This document shows, in pieces, positions 25,575-36,634 of a stretch of 64,000 bases of DNA (positions are counted from its first letter, which is position 1; each line of letters begins with the position of its first letter). Made by a program: the position numbers and the translations under genes. Source of the DNA: Umbelopsis ramanniana AG (Eukaryota; Mucoromycota; Umbelopsidomycetes; Umbelopsidales; Umbelopsidaceae); contig NW_026252114.1 of the NCBI RefSeq assembly GCF_025399195.1, positions 1-64,000 on the forward strand, written 5' to 3'. Below the pieces are notes generated by a model, which had not been told where the DNA came from, did not search any database, and saw nothing but the letters and a program-made list of their open reading frames with translations.

Positions 25575-26204
25575 TTAATTCTCGCCTCTTTTCTCTAAAA
25601 GACGTTGGATATGCTCGCTCAGCTGGAAGTTCTTCAGTGTTGCGGTATTAATCTTGCTTGCTCCTTGAACTGTTTTGATGCACTGCAATGTATTTCATCC
25701 TGTCAATATTTGTTTCTCAAGTACTTTTCCACTCCCTGACATGTACGTACCGAGCTTGAACCGCACCAGCAGTCAAAAGGTTGGGCTAATATATACAGTA
25801 GCATCGTATGTCAATATTGGTTGTATCCGTCGTTTGTATAACAAATTTGATATCTTACCCATGTCCCATTCGGTGGAAGGATAAAAGAAAGTAATTTCAT
25901 CGCCAGTAGCAAGATCCACATTAGCAAGGACTGCTCTTCTCTTGAGGTCTAGGACAGCAGTGGGACTGCAAGAATGATTCATGTAAAGTAAATCACTGTT
26001 GAGTTCTACGTGCTCGTCTTCACTGATTTGAACGCTGGAGTAAGCCTTGGGTCCGGCAGTCAAGCCTTCAAGCGAGGCAATAACCTCTCCCTTCTTGTAG
26101 CTTTTAGCAGTAAGAAGCTTTGAGTTGTAATTTTCAGGATCGCCAATCCATTTGACTAGAAATTGCTCAGGGTGAGTGGGTTTATATGAAGTTGAAGAAG
26201 GCAT
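25575..26204 (-). CDS. Small SET-domain protein (possible protein lysine methyltransferase)
   Basis: Exons 26204-25859, 25785-25751 and 25682-25575 join in phase to only 162 residues, essentially a minimal SET domain. Motifs seen: an N-terminal segment KGEVIASLEGLT, the catalytic-pocket motif LLYMNHSCSPTAVLDL (NHSC), then GDEITFFYPSTEWDM (conserved Asp-Glu and Tyr), and a post-SET-like Cys cluster FDCWCGSSSC that would bind zinc near the active site. The tail LQLSEHIQRLLEKR-like helix follows. It lacks any targeting or chromatin-reading domain, so substrate (histone or other) is unknown. Similar short SET proteins occur widely in fungi without assigned function. It starts 34 nt from the divergent unknown gene at 26239. 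Confidence 0.82.
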
Positions 26205-26238
26205 TTTTTTTTGAAAGTGAAGACAGTGTGACTAAACA

Positions 26239-27248
26239 ATGACAGACGAAAAAAAAATTGGTTCCCAAAGAAGTTCACTCTCATTTAAATCATTCCGATC
26301 AACAATAAATATGGCTGACTATAACGAGTATTCACGTGTAGACGTAAATGTATGGGGTCATAGTACATTTATAACAGCCAAGTACAATGCCCCGACTCTG
26401 TGTGATGCTTTGGAAGCACAGGAAGCCTTACGCAGAGGTCAAACACTCTCCGCTTGTTCAATGTCTCAAAAAGTGGAGACTTTACACGTCTATATATTTA
26501 TAAGTTTTGGCGATTCGACAGTAAGTGAGATTTTGCAATAAATTCATTGCATTAATCTGCGGTCGTTATGCAATCTACAAGAATTCTGCAAATATATTTG
26601 GGTCCCGATAGCTGTCGTACTGTGGCAAACAATAATTGTAGTCCGACGACCGCAGGGAGCAGCGATATGCAGGCTTTACGCCATGCGCGAAATCTCCGTA
26701 CCGTACATTCCTGACACTGTGGGTCTCGTTTTGCTGAGGAGATCCAATATTATCGCATCAGTCATACCCATTTACGATCAAATTGATACACAAAGATGTG
26801 TACAACTATGGTATAGCGCGCAAACGCTCATCTTAGGGAAATTTTTTTGAAAACCTTTATGAGTCGTCTGAGTTGAGAGATCACGATGAATGTCTCAACG
26901 GCTAAACACTTATATTTACATCTTTATTCAGCAGCAATTTTATGACAGCAGTGAAGTGATCGCCAATATGGCCAATTCTGGCTCCACGATTGATAGTGAG
27001 ATTTTTAAAGACGCCAAATACATTTCTCATCTAGGACCGAATATCCTTCCAACCGCCGGTGTAATTTTTGTCAATATAGCCCTTACATTATCACCCAAAC
27101 ATGATACTTTTGATTCTGCGTCAAGCTTGCAATAGGTGGCTTACTGAATGCCATGGTGGATAAAGAGCCCATTTTGCTCTCTAGATATTCTCCTAGTGCC
27201 TATATCAACTTCATAAGAGTTTTCAAGGACACAATCAAATATAGGTAG
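26239..27248 (+). CDS. Unrecognised protein, tentative four-exon model
   Basis: I do not recognise this gene. A tentative model joins 26239-26520, 26656-26799, 26932-27058 and 27136-27248 in phase to 221 residues. All four blocks have protein-like composition and standard GT-AG ends: GTAAGT after 26520, GTACAA after 26799, an ATTCAG acceptor before 26932, an AATAG acceptor before 27136. Segments include NVWGHSTFITAKYNAPTL, ISVPYIPDTVGLVLL, ILPTAGGLLNAMVDKEPILL and a final SPSAYINFIRVFKDTIKYR. The first intron (135 nt) is longest and least certain; the frame is also open from 26542 to 26655, so other splicing or a decayed gene is possible. No signal peptide or clear membrane segment. It shares a 34-nt divergent gap with the SET-domain gene. 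Confidence 0.4.
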
Positions 27249-27571
27249 GTAAGAACGGAGCCATCAACAAACTCATGCTAGCCTCATGTGTATGTGGATG
27301 AGATAAAGGTTACGGGGTAAATTGATAGTGTTATGAGGAGGAAAATAAAATTACAAGAAATCTTTGATTATCTTTAAAATATATACAAATTTTATCTCTA
27401 GCTTTCGATCTTTGACGTCTCAATGATTTACTGCAGTTTTTTGAGACAAAGGATAGCGGGTTGTGGGGCTTTGCGGGGCTTGTGTTTTGCATCTGGTGGT
27501 AAATGTCGACTAAGTCAGCGTGGGGAAGTTACCTTATTCCCAACCGTAAGGCGAAGAGAGCATACATGTCT
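27249..27571. other. Convergent 3' flanks
   Basis: Between the stops of the unrecognised plus-strand gene and the UBL3-like minus-strand gene. A+T-rich early part with an AATAAA-like signal (AAAATAAAATT near 27345), otherwise nothing recognised. Confidence 0.4.
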
Positions 27572-28293
27572 TTATAAGATGATGCAGCATTTGCACTGAG
27601 CATTATCAGCTTGCTTTTTCGCTTCTGTAGGAACGATGATGGTCGACAAATATTGACATTAGTTGGCCGAATTACATCATGATATGCTTATCACCACACA
27701 TCGCCTTACCATCCTCCTTCCAACTGGTAGCCGTACGGATACTTAGATGTACCGTAGTCATCCTTCCATTTTTTATATTATTCGCTGTAGTGATAACGCA
27801 AAGATTAAATATTTCCTGCCGTACGGTTACACAAATGAAAGCTGGGCAGTATCAAATCACCTTCCAGGGTAGTATCGTTGGCCAAGAACTTGCCCAAATA
27901 AATGACATTCATTTCTTCCACTGTAGTCGGTGCATTGATATTCCATTCTGAGATTGGTCAGTTAGCAAGCTGGGATTATATTTAGAAGACGATGACAGAT
28001 AGCCTACCTTTAGGCCATTGCTTCAACACCTGCATTTTCACTTGTGTGATGGTATCATTCTTTTCTGTATCAATAACAAGCTTTTTGCCCGAAACCAGAA
28101 GAAGATTCAAGCGCACTTTGTCGCTTGGTACAGCTGCTTCCTTAGGCTCACTGCTGCATTGAGAGGTGGTTTCTTCGTCATTGTCAATTGCGATTTGCTC
28201 AGTCGTCTTGGGAAGGTCATGCACTGTTGCTGGCTGCATTTCCATACTGACAGCTTCCTCTGTTGAGGATGGGGCAGTTTCCGTCGGTGGCAT
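27572..28293 (-). CDS. Membrane-anchored ubiquitin-fold protein, UBL3/MUB type
   Basis: Exons 28293-28008, 27947-27861, 27784-27710 and 27624-27572 join in phase to 166 residues. After an acidic Ser/Thr/Glu-rich N-terminus (about 1-57) comes a ubiquitin-like fold: VRLNLLLVSGKKLVIDTEKN, ITQVKMQVLKQWPKEW, VIYLGKFLANDTTLE, and TTVHLSIRTATSW. The last exon ends CKCCIIL, directly comparable to the CCVIL ending of animal UBL3, so the protein is predicted to be prenylated at the C-terminal CaaX-like box and held at membranes. UBL3/MUB proteins act as membrane-bound modifiers or E2 docking sites in vesicle sorting. There is no C-terminal GG, so it is not a conventional conjugated modifier. The ATG at 28293 is the first in frame; a CACGTG lies upstream at 28361. 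Confidence 0.85.
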
Positions 28294-28658
28294 GATCAAT
28301 GCTTCCAAACCAAACGGGTAACCTGGTTTTTTTGAACCGCCATATGTCTGAATCACACATCACGTGGCTGTTCATGCCTCCGTCGTACCGCCACAGCCTT
28401 CCCAAGCACAAAGGTTCAAACAACTATACTGTTGCTTGATTAACGCTTGTAAGCAAATAGTTGAGAACAACTGAAAGATAATAAAGTCGTAAAATGAAAG
28501 AGCAGATCGTCATTTACTATCAGAACGAGCTTAGAACCCATGTTACCACCATCAAGGTTCGGCACAACAATACCAGTCATGACACGCTGGCCACATGGCG
28601 GAATTTTAAAAGTTTCAAAAGAAAAGGAGAACAAGCTTAACTGCATGCCGTAGAGTTG
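28294..28658. promoter_or_regulatory. Divergent promoter (UBL3-like / START protein)
   Basis: A 365-nt divergent region. A palindromic CACGTG (bHLH-type site) sits at 28361-28366. The minus-strand frame stays open upstream of the UBL3-like ATG, so an additional upstream exon for that gene cannot be excluded. Confidence 0.4.
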
Positions 28659-31600
28659 ATGTCGTCCCGTAACTCGACTCAAGAGTACTATGAAAGGACT
28701 CTCAAGGAAGCGCAACGATACTACAAAGCAATTTCCTCTGCTTCAGATTGGGCAGAAATAAAGCAACGGCCTGCCAAAATAGCAGCGGATCGCATTCCAC
28801 AACTGCATGTATTCAAGCGACGAGAATTGAATAAAACTATAGAAACATTTAGAGCAACTCGTATCGTTGATTGCGAAGATACTCAAGCTGCTTTGGATAG
28901 CTGGCAAGGTATACTCGATAACTCGGAATGCAGAATACTTTGTAAGTAGTGATTTCCAAGCTATAAATAAACGTAAAACTCTGCTCAACCTTACTAACGA
29001 ATTTGTTACGAAAGGGGATTCCACGGTGGAAGACTGTACCGTGCTAGAGCTAGCAAAAAATAACGCAAGAATATCCAAAATACTACTGAAGAACAAATGG
29101 AGCTCAAAGTAAGTACTCAATCGCCGAATGTATTACCGTGCCATGGTTCTGGTATTAATTACGGTACAGTCCTAGAGATCTCATTCTGATAGAGGGCGGC
29201 CAGCGATTTGATCAATCTTTCCTTTACATTGCGTCATCCCTACCACCATCGAAGGATCAACCTAAAACATTCAGACCGGCGAATCCGTATGTTCGAGCCA
29301 ACCTTACACTAAGTGCCTTTCACATTGAAGCAATCAGCCGAAATCAAATCAAAATCACAGTATATCATCAGCTGGATCTCAAAGGATGGATAACATTTTC
29401 AATATCGTCCTATTTATCTCGTATAATACCAGACTGCCTTGCGACAATGGAAAGTCATGGTATCCCACCAAGCATATGTTGCTGTGGCACTGCTATCCAG
29501 CTGATTCACCGTCGATACAACCCTGCAGACAAAAGTCTCGTCATTCAATACAAAACCGAAAAGGGGCCATCTAAGCAACACTATTCCAGTGAATCGGACG
29601 AGGAGGATTATGGAAATAACATGCAGCAATTTGGTAGATCCATGCCTTCCATTGGAAGTGTACCGATTGAGCCTAACCATCCTATCGAACGAAAACGGAG
29701 TGTATCCTCCAGTTATGAAGCAAATTCATACTTATCTTCCTCAATGAACCGTGGAGGATTTATGAACCCAGGTTTTATGTTGTCATCTTCACCTACGTCA
29801 GGGATACGGGCAAGTTTCGGCAGCCGATCAAAAAGCGCATCCTTCCACACAGGCACCCTCACAGCCAGCCGAAGCTTCTCTAATTTAGACTACAGCGCAA
29901 GGAACCAACCAACAAGCAAGCTCGACTATTGTCCTGAAAAAAGTATTCAGTTGAACGTCTTATCGGAAAAATGGACGGAATCACGCGCAATCGATATTGA
30001 AACATCAAGCCAGAATGATGACATGCTTGAGCAAGAAGAAGCCATACAAAGAAACAATATTGCAGCAAAATGCTATAGAATGCTACGACCCAAGGTGTAT
30101 ATGCTGGAGATTTGCCAAAGCCAGCTGTCTGTCTTTAGTTCTGACAGTATGGATGATCACTTGGGTAGTACTTTAGATGGAGTAGCGGTGTCGAGCACTA
30201 AGCAAGCAAATGGGCGACAAGGTGATGGTCCTGATGTCGTGACCATATCCATTACACTTCGATCAGATCCTTCAGTGGATGAAACAGAGACCCAACAGCC
30301 TGTTTTTCTAAATGGTAAAGAAGTTGTTGTCTTGGACTATATTGGACAAAACAGACGCTGGAGTAAATCGGAATCTGGAACCTTCAAAGGCACATGTTAT
30401 TTTGATATTGATGGCGACATCTTTGGTGACATTATGGATATTCACGATGAACAACTGTCTGCTTCTGATGGTTATTCAGACAACACGGCCATTGCGAGAA
30501 AAGAGAAGCCGTCCACCGACATGCAAATGCAAAAAAATCTCTTTGGGAGCCAGGCTTTTGGTGAACCTACTGGGCCGCTACCTGTGCAAGAACCAAAGCC
30601 ATTGGTGAATGCACATGACACAATCTTTAAGGCGCTGGAAATAGAAAGCTCGAATGATTTGACTACGAAAGCTTCGGCAACCGTGAATGGCATTATCAGC
30701 TATGAACGGGATCTTGCGGATGGAAGCAAAATTGCCGTCTCAGAGAGTATATGGGAGAATTGTAGCATATGGGACGTCAAGGCAATTGTTGATTGTCCTG
30801 GTATCGCTGCACAATGTAAGTTTACCTATTCATTTCAATTTCTTTCTGAATGCTGTTTTAAATACCTCCTTGCATTTATTAGGGGATCCCGCATACGATA
30901 GTGGCCAAGTAATTGGTAATCTATCACCTCGATGCACAGTACACTCGTCCTATTATAAATCGTCTTGGAGGGCTAGGTGAGTGGTGGTACGACGAAAAGT
31001 TAAAAAGGTGTAAGTTATGGCCTACTAATTATGTTCTTTAGCTTGAAGGAATATTTGTCTGTAAACGCCACATATGCGTCGTTATCTCGTCTGCGATACG
31101 TTAGTCTATCTTTTGATGGAGTCAGCGACGGGCAAAGCATTGCCAAGCAAACAGCCGGCGATGGCAGCTCATATTTGTTGAACGGCTGGCAAATGGACTC
31201 ACTTGATGATGGATCGTGCTCTGTCAAATACCTAGCTCAAAAGGATGGCAGCAAATCTTCTCCTAATTATGTTTCAAAGCCAAGCGAGCATCTTATTCCT
31301 GATCTTCTATCAAAGGCAAAGCGAGATTTTGTCAGCGGTGATACTCCACCAACACTTGCGTACATCGTAAATGGAAGCCTTAATAGCGTGCAATTCGATT
31401 CGCGAAATAGTAGCTGGCGATGTCAATATGAACAAAGCAGTGCTCAAAAGACTTCATCATCCAGCCACCACAGCAGCATCGTATATCTACGATTACCTGT
31501 ACAAAAGGATTCCATGAAGCAGAAAGGATTTTCCGTCAGTATCGATCCTCCGTGTGATCATTTACTTACCGTCATCAACCTTCCAAGTGACAAGGCTGGA

Positions 31601-34301
31601 ATTTGGCTCCGAATTGAACACAATCAAAATGGTATGACTCACGACAACGGAAGCACCCTATTGCTTGTCAAACGCTCTGAGAATGTTGCCCAATTGCAAG
31701 TTAATGGCTCAACTCCGCGGCTTACAGACTTTAATAATTATGCTGAAGTCGTGCATTTCGTTTCACAAGAAGACTTGCCCTTGCAGTTGTTGGAGAAACT
31801 TCAATCCAATATGAAGAACATTTCCGCGACCGATACTCTACCTTCTAGGCTGGCTAATGCATCAAGACTGAGTATGCCTATGTCAGATAGCTCTTCTCAT
31901 ACATCAGCCAAAGCCGGTAGTGTTGAATCAGATCAACAAACTGTAGAGGATAGTACAAAAGATGTGACACCAAGTATATTTGATGAACTGCCTGTCAGCA
32001 CTCATGATCAAGCGGCTGCTGCATGCTTGTATTTACATCGTATGAGCGATCAGCATTTTGGATGGGTCCATGTATCTGATCGGAATGGGATGCGGATACA
32101 AAAGCGATCTGGAGGCGAAGCTGCTCCTGTTGAAACGGTTGCATTGGATACAAATGCCACTATAATATCAGACACATTGGAGCAACAGTTCCCTACTATA
32201 CCGGCTCATCTGATGCTTATGAAAGGCACTAAGGTCATTGAGAATTTCTCCGTGGAGGAAGTTGCATCTGTGGTGGCAGAGCCTGGTTACATTCGAGACG
32301 TTTTTCAAGATACCGTTCTGAATGTGGATGTTATGAAGCAATTTGTGAATGGGCATGCGTGCGTAAAAGCACAATTGAAAGCATGGTTTCCTTTCAAGTA
32401 AGTAACGAGATAAAATTGTGTATTCGCGTATGATCCCTCATTCAACTTCTCTATGTTTTCTCCGTAGGGTTCGAGATGTGTATATAGCGTCCACTACAGC
32501 AACAGATACCAGTTCCAGCGGCCAAACAACCAGAATAATACATGCGGCCACCTCAATCTCCAATTTCAAAGTAGATATCGAGACATCTAATCCGTTGGCA
32601 CATCTTTACTTATCAGGTTGGATATTGGAAGCGGTTGACCCATACACCACTACTACCAATCATCCGATACCTTCTACTCGAGTCACTTACATGGGGTGCA
32701 TAGATCTTGGTCAGAGTATTCCAGCTTATATCAGCAATATGGCGACTTCTAATTTGATCAAGAGCATTGGCCGTGTCGAATCCCTTTTGAAAGCTAGTGG
32801 TCCACCCCCGAGGCTACTTTCTCCCATCCCATTTGCTGATCTACAAGGGGGCGAGCTTCGATGGAGTGGGAAAGGCATTGCCTTTGCCGGAGACCAACTT
32901 GTCGAGGTCCAATATGTACCATCGCAAAAGCATTGGATGGTTTCAAGCTCTTTCGATCATGCTAAGCTCACACTGCCTCAGTCTGCATCGGATCCATCTA
33001 TCAAAGAAGATGCTCCGCAGACACTCAAGCAATCACCAATGACGTCTATCTCCAGCACTATGATTAAATCGCCTCTTTTATCTGAGCGAAGAGGTTCGGC
33101 TCCAGGACGGATACCATTGGGAGTTTTGTCGAACAAGCCAAAGATGGCGCATTCCAAGTACCCTTCGTTCTCTAACCTCAAGTCAAAAGTTACATTGATG
33201 GATGTAGTGGTGGATCTTAAGTCATTTGACAAGGGATACCACTGCGAAGTTAGATTTTCAGTGGAGCCTGGCCATAGTATCGACTTATCCGACAAATTGA
33301 CCGCTCGTATAGAGCAATTGCACCCGGAGCCTTCTTATCTTGTTGGCAGTGCTGGTTCACTACCTCCGATCAAACATCATATAGAAGTCAAGCTGGACTT
33401 GGAGAGCGTCACCAAGGAGATGAAGCAACAGTTGTACAGTGAATTACATAATTATAAGCTCACATTCATACTTAACCCAGTGACCGATACTCACTTGCTG
33501 GCGAAAACCAACAAGCTCACCATATCTGGTGTTCTTGGTGAAGATGAGGATAAATGGAAAGGCATCAACTTAATCAATGGGCAAGAAATAACCTTGAATC
33601 AGGACACCAGACTGACCTCTTTGAGCGGCAGCCATGCTACCGTCACAGATGCACGTCCATCTAAACAGGAAGTGGAAACTGGAGAAAGCGAAACAACCAT
33701 CGCTGCTGTGTTTTCCAATGTTGTATCCCATCCTGCATTATCTTGGATAACACATTTAAGTGGAAGTGCTGCTACCAATGCCACTGTGGAGAGGGAAGAG
33801 CAGACATCTCCTGTGTTGCCAGCAACAGCCTCAATGCAAGACGCCATCGAAACGGAGCCTATGAGCAAGTCAGTGAGTTCGCATATTCAAGATATCAGTA
33901 ATATGGTTTTATCACCTTTTATACCTGGATCTCCTTCGCCTCCACAACTCTCTCCATCCAGTGCTGAGATCATGCATGAGCTATACACAGATGGCAAGGA
34001 CATCACCGGTTCAGACGATAGGAAATCCATAAGATCTTCTACTGCCGAGACTCAGACGGTCGTTGTAACGCCTTCGCATTCAAGGTCGCATGCGCTCTTG
34101 AGACAATTTGCCGTCATCTTCCTCTTATCTATTCTTATTGGAGTTTTAATACGATCGTTTGCAATATTAGCAATCGACTCTGATAATGAGGCTGCCACCA
34201 TACGACTCCTTGAAACCGATCCAAGTAATATCAAGCAAATATGGCGTATGCGATGGTTTGGTGGATGGGACGTAGAATTCATTGCCGTCAAACGTCGTTG
34301 A
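28659..34301 (+). CDS. Large START-domain membrane protein
   Basis: Six exons join in phase: 28659-28908, 28961-29108, 29170-30815, 30883-30976, 31042-32397, 32468-34301, giving 1,775 residues. At least two START (lipid-transfer) domains are visible. One lies near 29.2-29.6 kb: VYHQLDLKGWITFSISSYLSRIIPDCLATME. Another covers 30.69-31.2 kb (SESIWENCSIWDVKAIVDCPG...WDPAYDSG). A START-like end also lies at 32.6-32.8 kb: GWILEAVDPY, then TYMGCIDLGQSIPAYISNMAT and RVESLLKASGPPPRL. Low-complexity Ser-rich linkers separate them. A C-terminal transmembrane helix (LLRQFAVIFLLSILIGVLIRSFAIL) is followed by a short basic tail. Role is inferred: membrane-anchored lipid binding or transfer. I know no named orthologue. 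Confidence 0.75.
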
Positions 34302-34656
34302 GGCATTGTAGATATGTATATAATCAAAGTCGTTGCCCAATGAAATTGATAAAGAACAAACGATTTTATATTTCCTTTATAAATCTTTGAAAAATTGAGG
34401 ATGTACTCCTCCCCTATGATAAGGTATGCTGCGATGTTAGTCCTAATACGCATATATTTGCAACATGGCCGCTAAAACAGCATGGAATTCCGGACAGGAA
34501 ATATACAAAGACAAGGTTTGAATCGATGTCCGCCTATATATTTGAAAACGGCTAAAGTGATATGATAATATACAGACGATGATTATGAACCAGGAGATGA
34601 CGTTCATCTACCATGATAGCTGCCCAACGTTACTACGGCATAAGGTACAAGGTCTA
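34302..34656. other. Convergent 3' flanks (START protein / ANCHR-like)
   Basis: Short stretch between two convergent stops. It is A+T-rich and would hold both 3' UTRs. Nothing else recognised. Confidence 0.5.
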
Positions 34657-35619
34657 TCATTTGGCGCCGCGTCTCTTGGAATAGCGTTTCCACTTATGCG
34701 ACTTGAGGTCATAGTCAGCATCAGGGCCTTGATGACCTTCTTTGAAACAGTGATTACAATATACGTCGTCGTCGCAGTCAATACATACAATCGTTCCATC
34801 TTCATTGCAAATACCTGTCATGACATAGCAAAGTTACTCTGAATGTTCTATACAAAACCGCATAAATGGTGCGAATACTTACAGCACCATCCTTCTGTTT
34901 CGTCTTCTTCATCTTCTTCGAATGGCTTAGGTGGTGGAACGTAGACACGGTTGTATTTTATGGGTTCAGCGGTTCCAGATGCTGGTTTGGCATTTTGCAA
35001 GACAGCCTTCATATCCTTACTGAACGCAGCAAATCTCTTTTCCAATATATCGTCGCTATCACCATGAAGGTCTTTGTACTTCTTTTCGAGCGCGACCTCC
35101 TCTCTGACTTGTCGGACGATGTCATCTTCCTCGGCAGTAGGCGCATAATCGTCCTCACCAAGGAAGGCGTTGACAGCGGCGTTAAGTTTTGTGTTATGCA
35201 TACCTGCTTTAGCAGATACTTCAGGGCCACTTCCTAATATATCGGCAAGGTAGTCTTCATCATCATCCGACGAAACAAAGTCGGCTCCCATGCCATCGTC
35301 GAGCTATAAAGAAAATATTTCTCAGTAAGCGGTGAGAAAACGATGCCACACTGCAAGTCCTCCGTACCTCGTTGCTGGTATTGTCCGGAACGGAGTAGTT
35401 CAACTTTTTTTTATTCGCAAGAGGCTCGTGGCCGAAGATAGCCATAAACCTCGCATTAAGAGCCTCATCGCTGGAATGCTAGAAGTTAATTACTGCGTGT
35501 AGGAGGACCATCCAATATATACGGTAAACATACGTCAGTTGGCTTGGATCTATATCATTGCTGTCCTTCAAGTTTGCAACCCTCTTGGCAATGTCATCGT
35601 CATCTGACGGTCGAGACAT
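34657..35619 (-). CDS. ANCHR/ZFYVE19-like protein with C-terminal cysteine-rich domain
   Basis: Exons 35619-35534, 35470-35368, 35303-34883 and 34814-34657 join in phase to 255 residues. The C-terminus holds [32 protein letters not shown], a Cys/His zinc cluster very like the B-box-like C-terminal domain of human ZFYVE19 (ANCHR, abscission/NoCut checkpoint), ending in a basic KWKRYSKRRGAK. The acidic middle and repeated short motifs such as LNARFMAIFGHEPL and LEKRFAAFS resemble its MIT-interacting helices. The N-terminal FYVE finger of animal ANCHR is absent. By analogy it may bind Vps4/ESCRT-III and regulate abscission or septation, which is inference. All three intron phases close. Some plant and fungal homologues have the same FYVE-less layout. 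Confidence 0.78.
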
Positions 35620-35755
35620 GAATAAAGGTGATTAGGTGGATTTCTTATTTATGTTGATCCGTCAAGTGATCGTTTGAAAAGAAAGCTCATAAAAAAAATA
35701 ATGTACAATGTGCGGTGTGATCTATTATAGTGGCCATTTTTTCCTCTCTAAAACT

Positions 35756-36455
35756 CTAAGCGGTCAATGTCCTTTGAACCAGCTCAGTTATACCAACGTC
35801 GTTTGTATTGAATTCAAAGCAGCCCCAGATGACAGCCGCTGATGTGGCTTTCAATCCCCATCCCAAGTATTTGTTTGCTCGAGGATAATTTCTTGCAGGG
35901 AAATAATCTGTGATACATGCGTCGAAGCCGATGTGAAGGTGAAGAGGGAGAACCAGCCCAAGTACGCCATCCAGAACTGGATGTGCTCCGTAAATGACTT
36001 GGGTACTGATCAATGGTATCAATGCTACTGAAGCTGCTCTTTCGTAGGACCAGTGGAAACTACCGTCGACATAATTTGGCATTACAAACTTGGACACTTC
36101 TTTCTCGTCCTTCTTTTCATCCTTCTTTTCATCATCCTTCTTTTCGTCGCTTGCCTTCTCAGAGGTTGTTTCATCCTTAACAGCGTCTGAGTGCGGAAAA
36201 GATAAACAGGTTATTGATATAAACATTAAAACGGGTTAAGAATTATACTTGGCACATACCAGCTGTCGCCTTAACAGGCTTATCAGGGGATGGGTTGGAG
36301 GCTAAATGAATAGCGAAGATTCAACAAAGGCGAAACAGAGCAATGGCCGGGATGTTGGTAGACTGCTTACCACTGTATGGCCTTTTTGGCATATGAGCAA
36401 AGGCACTTCCCTGTCTCAAGTGTTGAGACAAGCGCAAGCTTCTTAGCAGAGACAT
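35756..36455 (-). CDS. SDH4: Succinate dehydrogenase membrane anchor subunit (CybS)
   Basis: Small membrane subunit of mitochondrial complex II, carrying part of the heme b and ubiquinone site. Exons 36455-36371, 36301-36260 and 36186-35756 join in phase to 185 residues. The N-terminus MSLLRSLRLSQHLRQG is a typical presequence. The CybS domain starts at GSFHWSYERAASVALIPL and includes HLHIGFDACITDYFP, with the heme-ligand His and the Asp-Tyr of the quinone site, within three membrane helices. Between presequence and domain lies an unusual highly charged Lys/Asp/Glu stretch of about 25 residues encoded by AAG/GAC/GAG repeats (about 36100-36165). The DTWD1 gene starts divergently 180 nt away. 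Confidence 0.93.
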
Positions 36456-36634
36456 TGAATTGAGCTGGATTCAAGTAAACAGAGATCTGAGGGTCGTTGA
36501 GGCACTCTTTGAAAACATCGTTTTTACAGGACTGCTTCTTGGTCTTTGAAATTTCTCGCCCATTTTTTTTTTGCGAATTGAATCTACCTGTCAAACGATT
36601 TCACAGCAAACAATACTTTACAACTTTTTCATTC

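Noticed and set aside
27805-27860. Read-through ending of the UBL3-like protein at a TAA near 27805
   Set aside because: Splicing from 27860 to 27784 restores the conserved TTVHLSIR strand and, after one more intron, the CCIIL end, so the read-through is taken as intron.
28942-28960. Very short intron using the GTAAGT at 28942 in the START-protein gene
   Set aside because: It would be under 25 nt. The alternative donor at 28909 gives a 52-nt intron with correct phase.
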